This document shows positions 24,717 through 34,463 of a DNA stretch of 43,533 bases, piece after piece. Numbering within the stretch: position 1 is the stretch's first letter; every line of letters begins with the position of its first letter. Under the pieces are notes generated by a model. That model saw only the letters and a program-made list of their open reading frames with translations. It searched no databases and was not told where the DNA came from. The stretch comes from Sphingobacteriales bacterium (GTDB taxonomy: Bacteria > Bacteroidota > Bacteroidia > Sphingobacteriales > Sphingobacteriaceae), in contig JAAFJW010000006.1 in NCBI GenBank assembly GCA_013298995.1, positions 1 to 43,533 on the forward strand, in the 5' to 3' direction. The position numbers and the translations under genes are program-made.

Positions 24717-27419
24717 ATGAACCCAACTTTACGAATTATTTTATTTATTACACTGCTAGGTTTTAACTTCGTATTGAAGGCTCAAACTTTAGCTCTTTCC
24801 AGTTGGTTACCAGATGGTTTTGTAAAAACCATTTCTCAAAAAGGAAACACTATTTATTTAGGAGGAGGTTTTTCGAATTTGTATCAAAATACGCCTAATG
24901 GTTTAGCCATTAGTTTATTAAATGGTGAATCAAACCTAAATTTTGCAAAACCAAATGGAGAAGTTGAAATATCTGTACCTGATAGCAATGGTGGTTGGTA
25001 TATTTCAGGATTTTTCAGTAAAGTAGGAAATAAAAATAGAAAAAATCTTGCAAGAATAAATGCTGATGGAACACTTAATAACTGGAATCCACCTGATTTA
25101 ACTACTGACAGTACATACGCTTATTACGAAGCCGTAAGTGTATATAAAAATAAAGTATATATTACTGGTAGGCACGAGACAAAACAAGGATTCACGGGCA
25201 ATGTCAAGCCTAGAAGTTTTATATTAGCCTTTGATGAAATTACAAATGATATCGTTTTTATAAAAAATTATGATGGCTATATTTGGGTAAAGTCTATGAT
25301 TATTGAGACAGATAAAATTTATTTGGGAGGAACTTTTAGAAATACCAATTTCGGGAGACTATATGAAATCTCTAGATTTAACTTAGACGGAACAACAGAT
25401 AACTGGAATAAACAAACTCGGCTAGGTCCAGTTTCTAAAATGGCAGTAAAAGGAGATACGCTTTATGTAGCATGTGGGCAAAATATTTTCGGAATAAATA
25501 CGCAAACAGGTCTACGCACAAATTTTGTTTTAAAACTAGAAAGTAATGTTAAATCAATGATTATCAATGGTAATACTATGTATTTAAGTGGTTATAATAT
25601 TACTTATTTAGATGGTAGAAATCATATTGTTGCTGTAGATATACCTAGCGTAACTATTAAAAATTGGAACGTATTTGCTGATAATAGTATTAATAACATA
25701 GCTATAAATGGCAATAAAATCTATTTATCTGGTAGATTTAGTAAAATCGGTAATGAAAATAGAGTTTCTTTGGCTGAGCTAGATATTAACACAGCTTTAC
25801 CAACTTCTTGGGATGCTAAATCGAACGATTATAATAATGATATTAGAACTCTATCTATTAATGGCGACAAAATTTATGTAGGTGGCCGATTTAAAGGTAT
25901 AAGAAGTGTTGCAAGAAAGAATTTAGCAGCAATTGATGCTTTAACAGGTTTCCCAACAGATTGGAATCCTAGTATCGAAGGAGAAGTAAATCGGTTGTAT
26001 GCAAATTCTCAATCCATCTTTGCTCTTACAAATATGTTTGATTACTATGGTAAATTGCTTTCGTCTAAAATAAGATCTATAGATGCAACAAGTGGTATTG
26101 ATAATTGGGTACTTAACCAAGATAGTATGATTTATAATATTGCCGTAGATGAAAGTAAAATATTTATGGTAGGTAATTTTACAAGCATTATAAATAAACC
26201 AAGAAAGGGTATTGCAGCATTGGATGCATTAACGGGTAATGTATTAGATTTTAATTTAAATAATACCGATGGTAACGTTGTAAATGAAATTGCCAAAAGT
26301 AATAATACAATATTTATTGCTGGTAATTTTAAAAATATAGGTGGTCAATCAAGAAATGGTTTAGCCTCATTTGATGTTATTACAAGTATGGTAAAACCTT
26401 GGAATCCAAATCCCAATTTTTTTGTAAGGAATATAAAAATTGGTGGTGACAAAGTTTTTGTTGTTGGTGGTTTTAGTGCTATTGGTGGTAATAACCGAAA
26501 TAACATAGCCGCATTAGATACCGTTTTAGGTAATGCAACAGACTGGGATGCAAATCCCTCTCTGCAAACCCCTGTACGTGATGATAAATATTTTTTAAGA
26601 GATATTGAAATTGATGGTAAGGATGTTTATGTGACGGGAAATTTCGATCATATTGGCGGTCAACCAAGGAGTAAAATCGCATCATTAGATATAAATACTG
26701 GAAATGCTACCCTTTGGAATCCAAAATACGATAATCAATATTGGCAATATAACAATATATACGATATTTTTATAAGTAACCGCAATTTGTATTTAGGAGG
26801 TTATTTCTATAGCATAGATGACCAACCTAGAGAAAATTTTGCTGTTTTTGATTTAAGTACTAGTCTTCCATTGCATTTCCTATCCTTTGTTGCAAAATCA
26901 ATCAACGATGATGCTATTTTAGATTGGAAAACCGAAAATGAAATTAATACTGCCGATTTTGACGTAGAAAAAAGCATAGATGGAGAAAATTTTATATCTA
27001 TTGGCAATGTAAAGGCGAACAATATAAGTGGTGTAAATACATATCGATACCGAGATGCCAACATTAACAATTTTGATGCACAAATATTATATTATCGTTT
27101 AAAACAAAAAGACAAGAATGGAGATTTTGAATATTCTACTATCGTATCACTAAGTAAAAAGGTTAATGCTAATGTAATTTCTTTATACCCTAATCCAGCC
27201 ATAAATCAAATAAATATGTTAGTTACTTCACCAAAATCCAATAAATTAAATATCAAATTTATTAGTGGTGAAGGTAAAATGGTAAAGCAAGCCCACGTAA
27301 ACTCACCTTCTGGTAATCACACTTTAACTTTTGATGTAAGTAGTTTAACGCCAGGCGTATATTATTTAGATGTAAAAGGGCAATTGGTTAATAGTGTTAT
27401 GAAATTTATTAAACAATAG
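24717..27419 (+). CDS. Type IX-secreted beta-propeller (Delta-60 repeat-like) protein
   Basis: About 900 residues from ATG 24717, chosen because the signal peptide (LRIILFITLLGFNFVLKAQ) begins there; 18 further codons upstream are in frame but lack a sensible start. The body has roughly ten blades of the pattern G-D/N-K-I/V-Y-L/V-G-G-x-F-x-x-I-G-G-x-x-R-x-x-L/I-A-A-L/F-D (e.g. GDKVFVVGGFSAIGGNNRNN), like DUF5122/Delta-60 propellers. A linker domain (LHFLSFVAKSINDDAILDWKT) precedes a type A sorting domain (SLYPNPAINQINMLV to the C-terminus with SLTPGVYYLDVKG). It is therefore exported across the outer membrane by the type IX system; the ligand is unknown. Confidence 0.82.
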   Translation: MNPTLRIILFITLLGFNFVLKAQTLALSSWLPDGFVKTISQKGNTIYLGGGFSNLYQNTPNGLAISLLNGESNLNFAKPNGEVEISVPDSNGGWYISGFFSKVGNKNRKNLARINADGTLNNWNPPDLTTDSTYAYYEAVSVYKNKVYITGRHETKQGFTGNVKPRSFILAFDEITNDIVFIKNYDGYIWVKSMIIETDKIYLGGTFRNTNFGRLYEISRFNLDGTTDNWNKQTRLGPVSKMAVKGDTLYVACGQNIFGINTQTGLRTNFVLKLESNVKSMIINGNTMYLSGYNITYLDGRNHIVAVDIPSVTIKNWNVFADNSINNIAINGNKIYLSGRFSKIGNENRVSLAELDINTALPTSWDAKSNDYNNDIRTLSINGDKIYVGGRFKGIRSVARKNLAAIDALTGFPTDWNPSIEGEVNRLYANSQSIFALTNMFDYYGKLLSSKIRSIDATSGIDNWVLNQDSMIYNIAVDESKIFMVGNFTSIINKPRKGIAALDALTGNVLDFNLNNTDGNVVNEIAKSNNTIFIAGNFKNIGGQSRNGLASFDVITSMVKPWNPNPNFFVRNIKIGGDKVFVVGGFSAIGGNNRNNIAALDTVLGNATDWDANPSLQTPVRDDKYFLRDIEIDGKDVYVTGNFDHIGGQPRSKIASLDINTGNATLWNPKYDNQYWQYNNIYDIFISNRNLYLGGYFYSIDDQPRENFAVFDLSTSLPLHFLSFVAKSINDDAILDWKTENEINTADFDVEKSIDGENFISIGNVKANNISGVNTYRYRDANINNFDAQILYYRLKQKDKNGDFEYSTIVSLSKKVNANVISLYPNPAINQINMLVTSPKSNKLNIKFISGEGKMVKQAHVNSPSGNHTLTFDVSSLTPGVYYLDVKGQLVNSVMKFIKQ

Positions 27420-27574
27420 AAAAGTTGCCCGCTCTTCCACTTTCCCCCAATAAGGCCGCATTTTCCCTATAAAATTTTTAGAACAGCAGCTTGTGCGAAT
27501 TTCTACAAGAAAAATTGCAACTGTAAATCAAACAGTTAAAATCTTCTGTATAGATTATTAAACAATAAACCACT

Positions 27575-27640
27575 TGTCACTCTGAACGATTGAAGAGTCT
27601 CATCAACGTATTTTAGACTCTTCAATCGTTCAGAGTGACA
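27575..27640. repeat. Perfect 26-bp inverted repeat (REP-like hairpin)
   Basis: Arms 27575-27600 and 27615-27640 are exactly complementary, with a 14-nt loop. The arm begins TGTCACTCTGAACG and belongs, by its look, to the short 'TCTGAGCGAAG...' palindromes dispersed in many Bacteroidota genomes. It could terminate transcription of the propeller gene. Confidence 0.8.
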
Positions 27641-27870
27641 GGGTTCTTCAGATTTTGCCCAATGGGGCTCAATTTTCCCTATAAAATTTTTATAGGAAAA
27701 TTATATCTGCAAATCAATTAGTTAAAAGCTGCTGTATAAAATATAACGCTCTTCGTGGTTTACAACCTCGAAGCCCAAATCGTAGGGTTTGTAACCCGCA
27801 AAACAGTGAGCTTTTTTGCATTAGGCGTGAAGGCTTAGAAATAATTAAAGCTAACACAACAAAATATATT

Positions 27871-27878
27871 TATATTTG
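27871..27878 (+). promoter_or_regulatory. -7 element for the 93-residue coiled-coil protein
   Basis: TATATTTG fits TAnnTTTG and lies 17 nt before ATG 27896. Confidence 0.5.
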
Positions 27879-27895
27879 AATTAAATCAACAAAAT

Positions 27896-28177
27896 ATGAA
27901 TGCTTCCATTAGTTTAAAATTATTTGATATTACCCAAGAGTTTATTCAAGATAAAGAAAAAGCTAGAGAATTTGTAGCTAAAATTGAAGAAACTATTGAT
28001 GATAAATTTAATACCGAAAAAAATAATTTAGTTACAAAAATAGATCTATCTGAAATGGAAACGAGGACTGAAAAAAGGTTTTCGGATACTAATAAAACCA
28101 TTTATATTGTTGGTTTGATACCGTTTTTAGCTATAGTAGGTAGCGTATTGGCTATTGTAAATTTTATGATAAAGTAG
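27896..28177 (+). CDS. Small coiled-coil, single-pass membrane protein (DUF1640-like)
   Basis: A 93-residue protein: a charged helical N-terminal part (FIQDKEKAREFVAKIEETI, then MSEMETRTEKRF-like coil) and a C-terminal membrane helix (YIVGLIPFLAIVGSVLAIVNFM). The layout recalls bacterial DUF1640/CCDC90-type proteins, with a coiled coil anchored at the C-terminus. Paralogues are at 34218-34394 (truncated) and 35980-36276. All three lie near DUF4143-type ATPase genes or fragments. The function is unknown. Confidence 0.65.
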   Translation: MNASISLKLFDITQEFIQDKEKAREFVAKIEETIDDKFNTEKNNLVTKIDLSEMETRTEKRFSDTNKTIYIVGLIPFLAIVGSVLAIVNFMIK

Positions 28178-28369
28178 GTTGCTAATAGTGCATTAACAAA
28201 AAATAAAAAAAAGTTTGAGATAGATGATTTGTTTGAGAAAATGTATGTGGTAGAAAAAATAGAGAATGGTTTAGCACAATCAAAAAACAACCAAACCATA
28301 TCAGAAACTGAACTAGATGAGGAGATTAAAAAATGGTTTGGGAGCGAATTTGATGCGGAAATTATTTAA
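28178..28369 (+). pseudogene. Antitoxin-like remnant without a start codon
   Basis: The frame continues directly from the stop of the preceding gene for 64 codons. It encodes FEIDDLFEKMYVVEKIENGL and ends SETELDEEIKKWFGSEFDAEII. The helical C-terminal 'IxxGLxxxxxxxxISExELxxEIKKW' pattern resembles small type II antitoxins of Bacteroidota. The first in-frame ATG is internal (28241). No toxin gene is beside it. I read it as gene debris; a functional short protein from 28241 is possible. Confidence 0.45.
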
Positions 28370-28545
28370 TTTAACTTAAATATAAATTTTATTTGGAACT
28401 ATGAACATACCATCAAAGATAAATGCAATTAAAAATGAGCAGAATGCCTAATAACACGCAACTTTATAAGGCATTTATTTTTACGGGTTACAACCCCTGC
28501 AATTTGTAGTTCGACTTTACAAAAGTCAAACAGCGTTATATTCAA

Positions 28546-28955
28546 CTATTCCGTGTTTGGTGGCGGCATACCAACCACATTCTTTTGGCGTTTGGTGGCA
28601 CACCAAACACGGGCAGAAAACATAAATTTTATAGCATAAGTATCGCACAAATATTTTATTAAACTGGGTAGGTTTTCTATCAGTTGTATTTCGTCTAGTG
28701 CAATAAGGCAAGGTTCGTTAAAGTTAAGCCCCATTAAAGCCAGCTCGTCTTTTATAGCTTCGTAATTATTGCCATTAAATAACATCCTAATTTCTATACG
28801 CTCACAATCTAAATAAATATAATTGCTGTGCCCAAGCTGCTGCAAAATATATTTTACAGCAGTGCTTTTACCCACACGACGCATGCCAGTAAGCACAGTA
28901 ACTTGCTTTTTTTAGCATGTTGAACCAACTCTGTATAAATATCTCTAAAAAACAT
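28546..28955 (-). pseudogene. DUF4143-type AAA ATPase, truncated and frameshifted
   Basis: From ATG 28955 the product starts MFFRDIYTELVQHAKK, then loses frame at a T7 run (28907-28913, A7 on the coding strand). The downstream frame holds VLTGMRRVGKST (Walker A), YIYLDCERIE and CLIALDEIQ (Walker B). It ends abruptly after KFMFS, where the sequence passes into a palindromic repeat (28551-28612). The C-terminal DUF4143 half is missing. A normal member is at 34600-35832. Confidence 0.75.
28551..28612. repeat. Palindromic repeat disrupting the ATPase fragment
   Basis: Arms CCGTGTTTGGTG (28551-28562) and CACCAAACACGG (28601-28612) are perfect complements. A related GTGTTTGGTG...CCACCAACCACG stretch lies at 36678-36700. 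Probably a small dispersed repeat that inserted into the ATPase gene. Confidence 0.6.
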
Positions 28956-29151
28956 AAAATAAATTTTATCAAATAGTATTACTTTTTGATTTTATTTTTA
29001 TCATAATTAATACTATTTGATTTGTACACAATGCTTAATCTCTTGTTAAAAAAAAATCTTAAAATAATAGCAAACAAAAAAATACCGCAAACCTTTTTTA
29101 ATTTTGATTTTGCTAATTTAGCAACGCAAGGCAAACCGCACAAAAGCATAC

Positions 29152-31884
29152 ATGGACGACCACAATTACCAAAACGAAGAAATTTTACACAACATTACGC
29201 CTATAAGTGGTTTATACGAAAACTGGTTTTTAGATTATGCCTCTTATGTAATATTAGACCGAGCCGTACCGCATATAAACGATGGTTTAAAGCCCGTACA
29301 ACGCCGTATTTTACATTCGTTAAAAGAAATGGACGATGGTAGGTTTAACAAAGCTGCCAACGTGATTGGTAATACAATGAAGTATCACCCCCATGGCGAT
29401 GCCTCTATTGGCGATGCCATGGTACAAATTGGGCAAAAAAACCTGCTTTTAGATATACAAGGAAACTGGGGCGACCCTATCACAGGCGATTCGGCCGCTG
29501 CACCCCGATATATTGAAGCCCGCCTATCAAAATTTGCCTTAGACGTAGTTTTTAATGCGGATACTACCGAGTGGCAAGCATCGTACGATGGCCGAAACAA
29601 AGAGCCCATTACGCTGCCCGTAAAGTTTCCGCTACTGCTGGCGCAAGGTGCCGAGGGTATAGCCGTGGGCCTAGCTACCAAGGTAATGCCGCATAATTTT
29701 ATAGAATTAATTGATGCCTCGATAGAAGTTTTAAAAGGAAACACGCCCAATATAATGCCCGATTTTTTAACAGGTGGCATGGCCGATTGCTCGAACTATA
29801 ACGAAGGCCAGCGTGGTGGGCGTATAAGGGTACGGGCAAAAATTGCCGAACTCGATAAAAAAACGCTGGTAATTACCGAAATTCCGTTTAGCACTACCAC
29901 CATTAATTTAATTGATAGCATTATTGCCGCCAACGATAAAGGCAAAATAAAAATCAAAAAAATAGAAGATAACACGGCCAAAGATGTAGAAATTGTGGTG
30001 CACCTTGCCCCCGGTATTTCGCCCGATGTTACCATTGATGCCTTGTATGCTTTTACGGCTTGCGAACTTTCGATATCGCCCAATACCTGCATTATAAAAG
30101 ACGATAAACCGCAATTTTTAAGCGTAAACGATATATTGGTGCAAAGCACTAATTATACCAAGCACCTTTTAAAGCGTGAGCTGGAAATAAAACTGAACGA
30201 TTTACAGGAGCGTATTTTTTTTAGCTCCTTACTTAAAATATTTATTGGCGAGGGAATGTACAAAAACCCTAGCTACGAAAATAGCAGCAATTTCGACGCG
30301 GTTTTAGTGGTTTTACACCAATTATTCGGCCCTTTTAAGCCCACACTTTACCGAGAAATTTTACCCGACGATTTTAAAAAGCTGATAGATAAACCTATGA
30401 GCAGCATTACCCGTTTTGATGTTAAAAAAGCCGACGAGCAAATGGCGGCCTTAGAAAAAGAAATTAAAACGGTAAAAAATCACCTGAAACATTTAACCGA
30501 TTTTGCCATCGATTATTTTTTGCGCCTAAAAGAAAAATACGGTAAAGGCCGAGAACGTAAAACCGAAATCAGGGCCTTTGATAAGGTAGAAGCCGCACAA
30601 GTAGCCTTGGCAAATACCAAATTTTATGTAAACCGCGAAGATGGTTTTATTGGGATGGGATTAAAAAAAGACGAATTTGTTTTCGATTGCTCGGATATGG
30701 ACGATATTATTGTGTTTAAAGAAGATGGCAATTGCCTGGTAACCAAAGTACAAGAAAAAACATTTGTAGGCAAAGGTATTTTACATGTAGGCGTTTTTAA
30801 AAAGAACGACGAACGTACTATTTACAACATGGTTTACCGCGATGGCGCATCGGGTACGGCATACATAAAACGCTTTGCGGCAGGTGGCGTTACCCGCGAT
30901 AAAGAATATTGCCTAACCAAAGCAACAAAGGGCAGTAAAGTGCTGTATTTTAGTGCCAACCCCAATGGCGAAGCCGAAGTTATCAACGTAAGTTTAAAAC
31001 CAATGGCCAAACTTAAAAAACTGTTTTTTGATACCGATTTCTCGGAAACGGTGATAAAAGGGCGGTCGTCGTTTGGGAATATTTTAACCAAATATCCTAT
31101 CAAAAAAATTGTTTTAAAAAGCAAAGGTATTTCTACTTTGGCAGGAAGAAAAATTTGGTTCGACGAAACCACCAAACGCTTAAACGAAAATACCCATGGC
31201 CGTTACCTAGGCGAGTTTAAGGCCGAAGATAAAATATTATGCGTTTTTAACGATGGAAGCTACCAACTTTGCAGCTTTGATTTAACCAACCATTTTGACG
31301 ATAAAATGGCGAGAATAGAAAAATATAATCCCGAAACGGTGTACAGCGTTGTACACTACGAAGGAAAACTTAAAAACTATTTTGTAAAACGATTTAAGTT
31401 CGACGACCTAGCCGTAGGCAAACGCAACGGTTTTATTAGCGAAGAAAACGGCTCGAAACTCATTATAATTACCAATGCCTTAACGGCGATTGTTAAAGTA
31501 GCCCAGCTAAAAGGGAAATCGCAAGTGTACGAAGAAACCGAACTAGATATTTCTACCTTAATAGATGTAAAAGGGCTAAAAGCCAATGGAAATAGATTAA
31601 GTATTCATGATGTGCAAGCGGTAGAATTGCTTAGTAATGAATTGGAAATGGAGATTGAAACGCCAGAAGTAGCGAGTGAGGAAATAGGAAATGAGGAAAA
31701 TGAAATGGCGAGCACAGAAGCAGAGGATGAAGATACTAGCGAAAAAAATTCAAATGAAGATGTGATATTACCAGAAAAAAAACCAACCGAATTTATTGCT
31801 AAACCCGCTAAAAAAATAGATTTCGAAATCACCAATTTAGATAAGTTGGATATTGACGATAAGGGGCAGTTGGGGTTGTTTTAA
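29152..31884 (+). CDS. DNA topoisomerase IV subunit A (GyrA/ParC family)
   Basis: A 910-residue type IIA topoisomerase A subunit. The N-terminal DNA-cleavage domain has DGLKPVQRRILHSLKEM, GNTMKYHPHGDASIGDAMVQ and the catalytic tyrosine in AAPRYIEARL (Tyr120). A tower/coiled-coil region (ERELEIKL-like) and a C-terminal propeller with weak repeats follow. The tail is long, acidic and low-complexity (EVASEEIGNEENEMASTEAEDED), ending KGQLGLF. I see no GyrA box (QRRGGKG), which favours topoisomerase IV over gyrase; the ParE partner is outside the window. It separates daughter chromosomes by double-strand passage. Confidence 0.93.
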   Translation: MDDHNYQNEEILHNITPISGLYENWFLDYASYVILDRAVPHINDGLKPVQRRILHSLKEMDDGRFNKAANVIGNTMKYHPHGDASIGDAMVQIGQKNLLLDIQGNWGDPITGDSAAAPRYIEARLSKFALDVVFNADTTEWQASYDGRNKEPITLPVKFPLLLAQGAEGIAVGLATKVMPHNFIELIDASIEVLKGNTPNIMPDFLTGGMADCSNYNEGQRGGRIRVRAKIAELDKKTLVITEIPFSTTTINLIDSIIAANDKGKIKIKKIEDNTAKDVEIVVHLAPGISPDVTIDALYAFTACELSISPNTCIIKDDKPQFLSVNDILVQSTNYTKHLLKRELEIKLNDLQERIFFSSLLKIFIGEGMYKNPSYENSSNFDAVLVVLHQLFGPFKPTLYREILPDDFKKLIDKPMSSITRFDVKKADEQMAALEKEIKTVKNHLKHLTDFAIDYFLRLKEKYGKGRERKTEIRAFDKVEAAQVALANTKFYVNREDGFIGMGLKKDEFVFDCSDMDDIIVFKEDGNCLVTKVQEKTFVGKGILHVGVFKKNDERTIYNMVYRDGASGTAYIKRFAAGGVTRDKEYCLTKATKGSKVLYFSANPNGEAEVINVSLKPMAKLKKLFFDTDFSETVIKGRSSFGNILTKYPIKKIVLKSKGISTLAGRKIWFDETTKRLNENTHGRYLGEFKAEDKILCVFNDGSYQLCSFDLTNHFDDKMARIEKYNPETVYSVVHYEGKLKNYFVKRFKFDDLAVGKRNGFISEENGSKLIIITNALTAIVKVAQLKGKSQVYEETELDISTLIDVKGLKANGNRLSIHDVQAVELLSNELEMEIETPEVASEEIGNEENEMASTEAEDEDTSEKNSNEDVILPEKKPTEFIAKPAKKIDFEITNLDKLDIDDKGQLGLF

Positions 31885-31901
31885 AAAAGACCTCGTAAAT
31901 T

Positions 31902-32084
31902 ATGAAAACGACTAATAAAGAATTTACTACCGAACAGGCAGTAAAACAGTTTGACGCTGTGAAAATGATGAGAGACATAAGAGATAAAATAAGTTCTGAA
32001 ACTCAAAATATGACTTTTGAAGAGTTGAAAGCATATATCAAACAACAACTTGCCGACAGTAAAACCAAACTCGTTGGCCAGTAG
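31902..32084 (+). CDS. Small antitoxin-like protein, no partner toxin adjacent
   Basis: A 60-residue helical protein beginning 17 bp after the topoisomerase stop. The FDAVKMMRDIRDKISSETQNMTFEELKAYI pattern matches small Bacteroidota proteins that usually stand before PIN or RelE-type toxins. No toxin frame follows (32085-32253 is empty apart from a C9 run at 32245-32253), so this is an orphan or solitary copy. Real or chance cannot be settled from the sequence alone, but the pattern is not random. Confidence 0.6.
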   Translation: MKTTNKEFTTEQAVKQFDAVKMMRDIRDKISSETQNMTFEELKAYIKQQLADSKTKLVGQ

Positions 32085-32253
32085 CAATAACGGGATAAAG
32101 CACCGCATATACTTACACATTTACAATAGCCGTGGTTTCGTTTTTAGTGGTAGCCGAAAGTTTTATTACGCACCAACATTAGTGCTAAAAAATCCACCCA
32201 ACATCATACTAACAACCGCATTATAATACGTTTAAAGCCGTCTTCCCCCCCCC

Positions 32254-34074
32254 TTAATCGTTAAAAGCCTGCATATCAATTAATCGTTTATACACGCCAT
32301 TATGGTTTAATAGTTCTAAATGATTGCCTTGCTCTACAATTTCACCAGCATCTAGCACCACAATGCTATCTGCACTTTGTATAGTGCTAAGCCTATGGGC
32401 GATAACCAAGGTAGTGCGGTTTTTCATTAAATTGTTTAAGGCTTCTTGTACCAATTTTTCTGATTCGGTATCCAAGGCCGATGTAGCTTCATCAAGCAAC
32501 ATAATAGGTGGGTTGGCCAATACGGCTCGGGCAATATTGATACGTTGTTTTTGCCCGCCCGATAGTTTTATACCACGGTCGCCAATGTTGGTTTGGTAGC
32601 CGTTTTCGGTTTGTAAAATAAAATTATGGGCATTGGCAATTTTTGCAGCAGCCTCTACCTCGGCCTGTGTGGCGGTAGGTTTGCTAAAAGCAATGTTATT
32701 AAAAATACTATCGTTAAACAAAATCGACTCTTGGTTTACCACACCCATTAATGCCCGCACCGAATCTGTTTTTAAGGTTTTAATATCTTGCCCATCAATA
32801 AGTATGGCACCCGATTGGGCTTCTATAAACCTAGGTATTAAATCCATTAAAGTTGATTTTCCGCCGCCCGAAGGGCCTACCAAGGCTATATTTTTACCTT
32901 TGGGGATGGTTAAATCAACCTTTTTAAGTATCTCTTTCTCCGCATAAGCGAAACAAACTTTTTCCAATTTTATTTCGGTTTTAAAATCGGCGATAGCAAC
33001 GGCATTGGGCGCATCAACAATGGCAGGTTTTTCGTCTATCAATTGTAGCACCCGTTCGCCAGCGGCAATACCCGAGTGTATATTGCTAAACGAATCGGAA
33101 ATTGCTTTTGCTGGGCGCATTACCTGCGAAAACAAGGCAATGTAAGATATAAAAGCCGCAGCATCTAAATCGGATTGCTTAGAAATAATAAGCGAGCCGC
33201 CATACAGCACAATGGCCGATACCATTGCCACGCCCATAAACTCGGATACTGGCGAAGCCAACTGCTGTCGCTTGGCCATTGATTTTGAGATTTTAGAATA
33301 GCGTACGTTTTCGTTATTAAACTTTTGTTTGATAAACTCAACTGCATTAAAGGCTTTAATAATTTTTATACCTGTAAGTGCTTCGTCAAGGTTACTAATC
33401 ATATTGCCATACGATTTTAGCGACTCTTGAGCCTGCTCTTTCAAGCGTTTCACTATCCTAGAAATAATAAAAGCCGAAATCGGGATAACCAAAATAGAAA
33501 ATAAGGTAAGCTTAACCGAAATCATAAAAAGCACTACTATGTAAGCAATTAGCTGCAAAGGCTCTTTAAATACTACCTGCAAGGTACTTGTTACCGAAAA
33601 CTGTACCACCTGTACATCGGCCGATATTTTAGCGATAATATCGCCTTTACGTTCGTTGCTAAAAAAGCCTAAATGCAAATCCATCACGTTATTAAAAACC
33701 GTTTTACGCAAATTTAACAAGGTATGTATCCGCAGGTTTTCCATTACCCGCTGCGATAGGTAACGGAAAATATTGCCCAACAAAACAGATATCACGATAG
33801 TTAAACAAACAAACTTTAAAGCCCCATAAGCCCCATAATGCGCATTGGCTTGGTATGCGTAATAATTAAACATTTTTATTACAGCAAACCAATGTTGAGG
33901 CTTGGCCACAGCCTCGGCGGTGGTACTATTATTAAAAAGCGTAGTTAATAAAGGCGCTAGTAATGTAAGGTTTAATGTACTAAATATTACCCCAAAAACG
34001 GTAAATATAATATACGGTATAGCAAATTTTTGGATGGGCTTGGCAAACGATAAAAGACGAAAATAGGTTTTCAT
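32254..34074 (-). CDS. MsbA-like lipid/ABC exporter
   Basis: A 606-residue half-transporter. The N-terminal six-helix domain (residues about 15-330) contains PYIIFTVFGVIFSTLNLTLLAPLL and LIAYIVVLFMISVKLTLFSILVIPISAFIIS. The ATPase domain has Walker A GPSGGGKST, Q-loop VNQESILFND, signature KLSGGQKQRINIARA, Walker B PPIMLLDEATSALD and switch His in VIAHRLSTI. Length and motif order fit MsbA-type exporters, which flip lipid A-core at the inner membrane. Other multidrug exporters have the same architecture, so the substrate is inferred. A C9 run follows its stop. Confidence 0.88.
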   Translation of the reverse strand: MKTYFRLLSFAKPIQKFAIPYIIFTVFGVIFSTLNLTLLAPLLTTLFNNSTTAEAVAKPQHWFAVIKMFNYYAYQANAHYGAYGALKFVCLTIVISVLLGNIFRYLSQRVMENLRIHTLLNLRKTVFNNVMDLHLGFFSNERKGDIIAKISADVQVVQFSVTSTLQVVFKEPLQLIAYIVVLFMISVKLTLFSILVIPISAFIISRIVKRLKEQAQESLKSYGNMISNLDEALTGIKIIKAFNAVEFIKQKFNNENVRYSKISKSMAKRQQLASPVSEFMGVAMVSAIVLYGGSLIISKQSDLDAAAFISYIALFSQVMRPAKAISDSFSNIHSGIAAGERVLQLIDEKPAIVDAPNAVAIADFKTEIKLEKVCFAYAEKEILKKVDLTIPKGKNIALVGPSGGGKSTLMDLIPRFIEAQSGAILIDGQDIKTLKTDSVRALMGVVNQESILFNDSIFNNIAFSKPTATQAEVEAAAKIANAHNFILQTENGYQTNIGDRGIKLSGGQKQRINIARAVLANPPIMLLDEATSALDTESEKLVQEALNNLMKNRTTLVIAHRLSTIQSADSIVVLDAGEIVEQGNHLELLNHNGVYKRLIDMQAFND

Positions 34075-34217
34075 TAAACGGGTTTAAAAAACAAATTTAT
34101 AAAATATAAAAGGATTTTTGATTTTTGATGTGTGATTTTTGATTTTTAGTGGATAGTAGCTAGTAGTTAGTAGTTAGTGGGTAGTTTTAGCAGTAAAATT
34201 TCAAAACGCAAAGCCCG

Positions 34218-34394
34218 ATGCCCGAAAGCCCGTTGCCTATTTTTACAGAAGTTATATTAAAGTTAGAAATGAAGCTAAAAGGCGAAATAAAAGATAGCAA
34301 GCTAGATGTGTATAAAGCCATTTTTATAACAGGCGTGGTGCAGTTGCTAGCTATTTTAAGCGGGGTATTAGCCATTGTAAAATTTGTAGGATAA
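34218..34394 (+). pseudogene. Truncated paralogue of the small coiled-coil membrane protein
   Basis: A 58-codon ORF. From about residue 15 (LKLEMKLKGEIKDSKLDVYKAIFITGVVQLLAILSGVLAIVKFVG) it is nearly identical to the C-terminal half of the protein at 35980-36276. The N-terminal half is replaced by unrelated sequence. A remnant of a duplicated [coiled-coil protein + ATPase] unit. Confidence 0.7.
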
Positions 34395-34463
34395 GATATT
34401 CTTTCATTCAATTAAAAAAATCGTTTCGGTAAGTATTTTTTATTGGTATCAAACCAAGCCAAT

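Larger units (their letters stand above)
27420..27895. other. 476-bp repeat-rich intergenic region
   Basis: No gene. Two partly matching stretches (near 27458-27480 and 27672-27700, sharing ATTTTCCCTATAAAATTTTT) flank a 66-bp inverted repeat. Near 27759-27802 a GGTTTACAACC/GGGTTTGTAACCC pair of inverted motifs occurs. A related GGGTTACAACCCC stretch is at 28486-28499. Confidence 0.6.

Noticed and set aside
28546-28896. Functional short ATPase of 116 residues
   Set aside because: It lacks the start region, which lies upstream in another frame, and its C-terminal end is repeat sequence.
32245-32253. C9 run as a phase-variation tract for the ABC exporter
   Set aside because: It lies just after the stop codon of the gene, so its length does not change the reading frame.
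34140-34190. Low-complexity GATTTTTGATTTTT/TAGTAGTTAG repeats as regulatory element
   Set aside because: Simple-sequence drift next to a gene fragment; no dyad or spacing pattern worth a claim.
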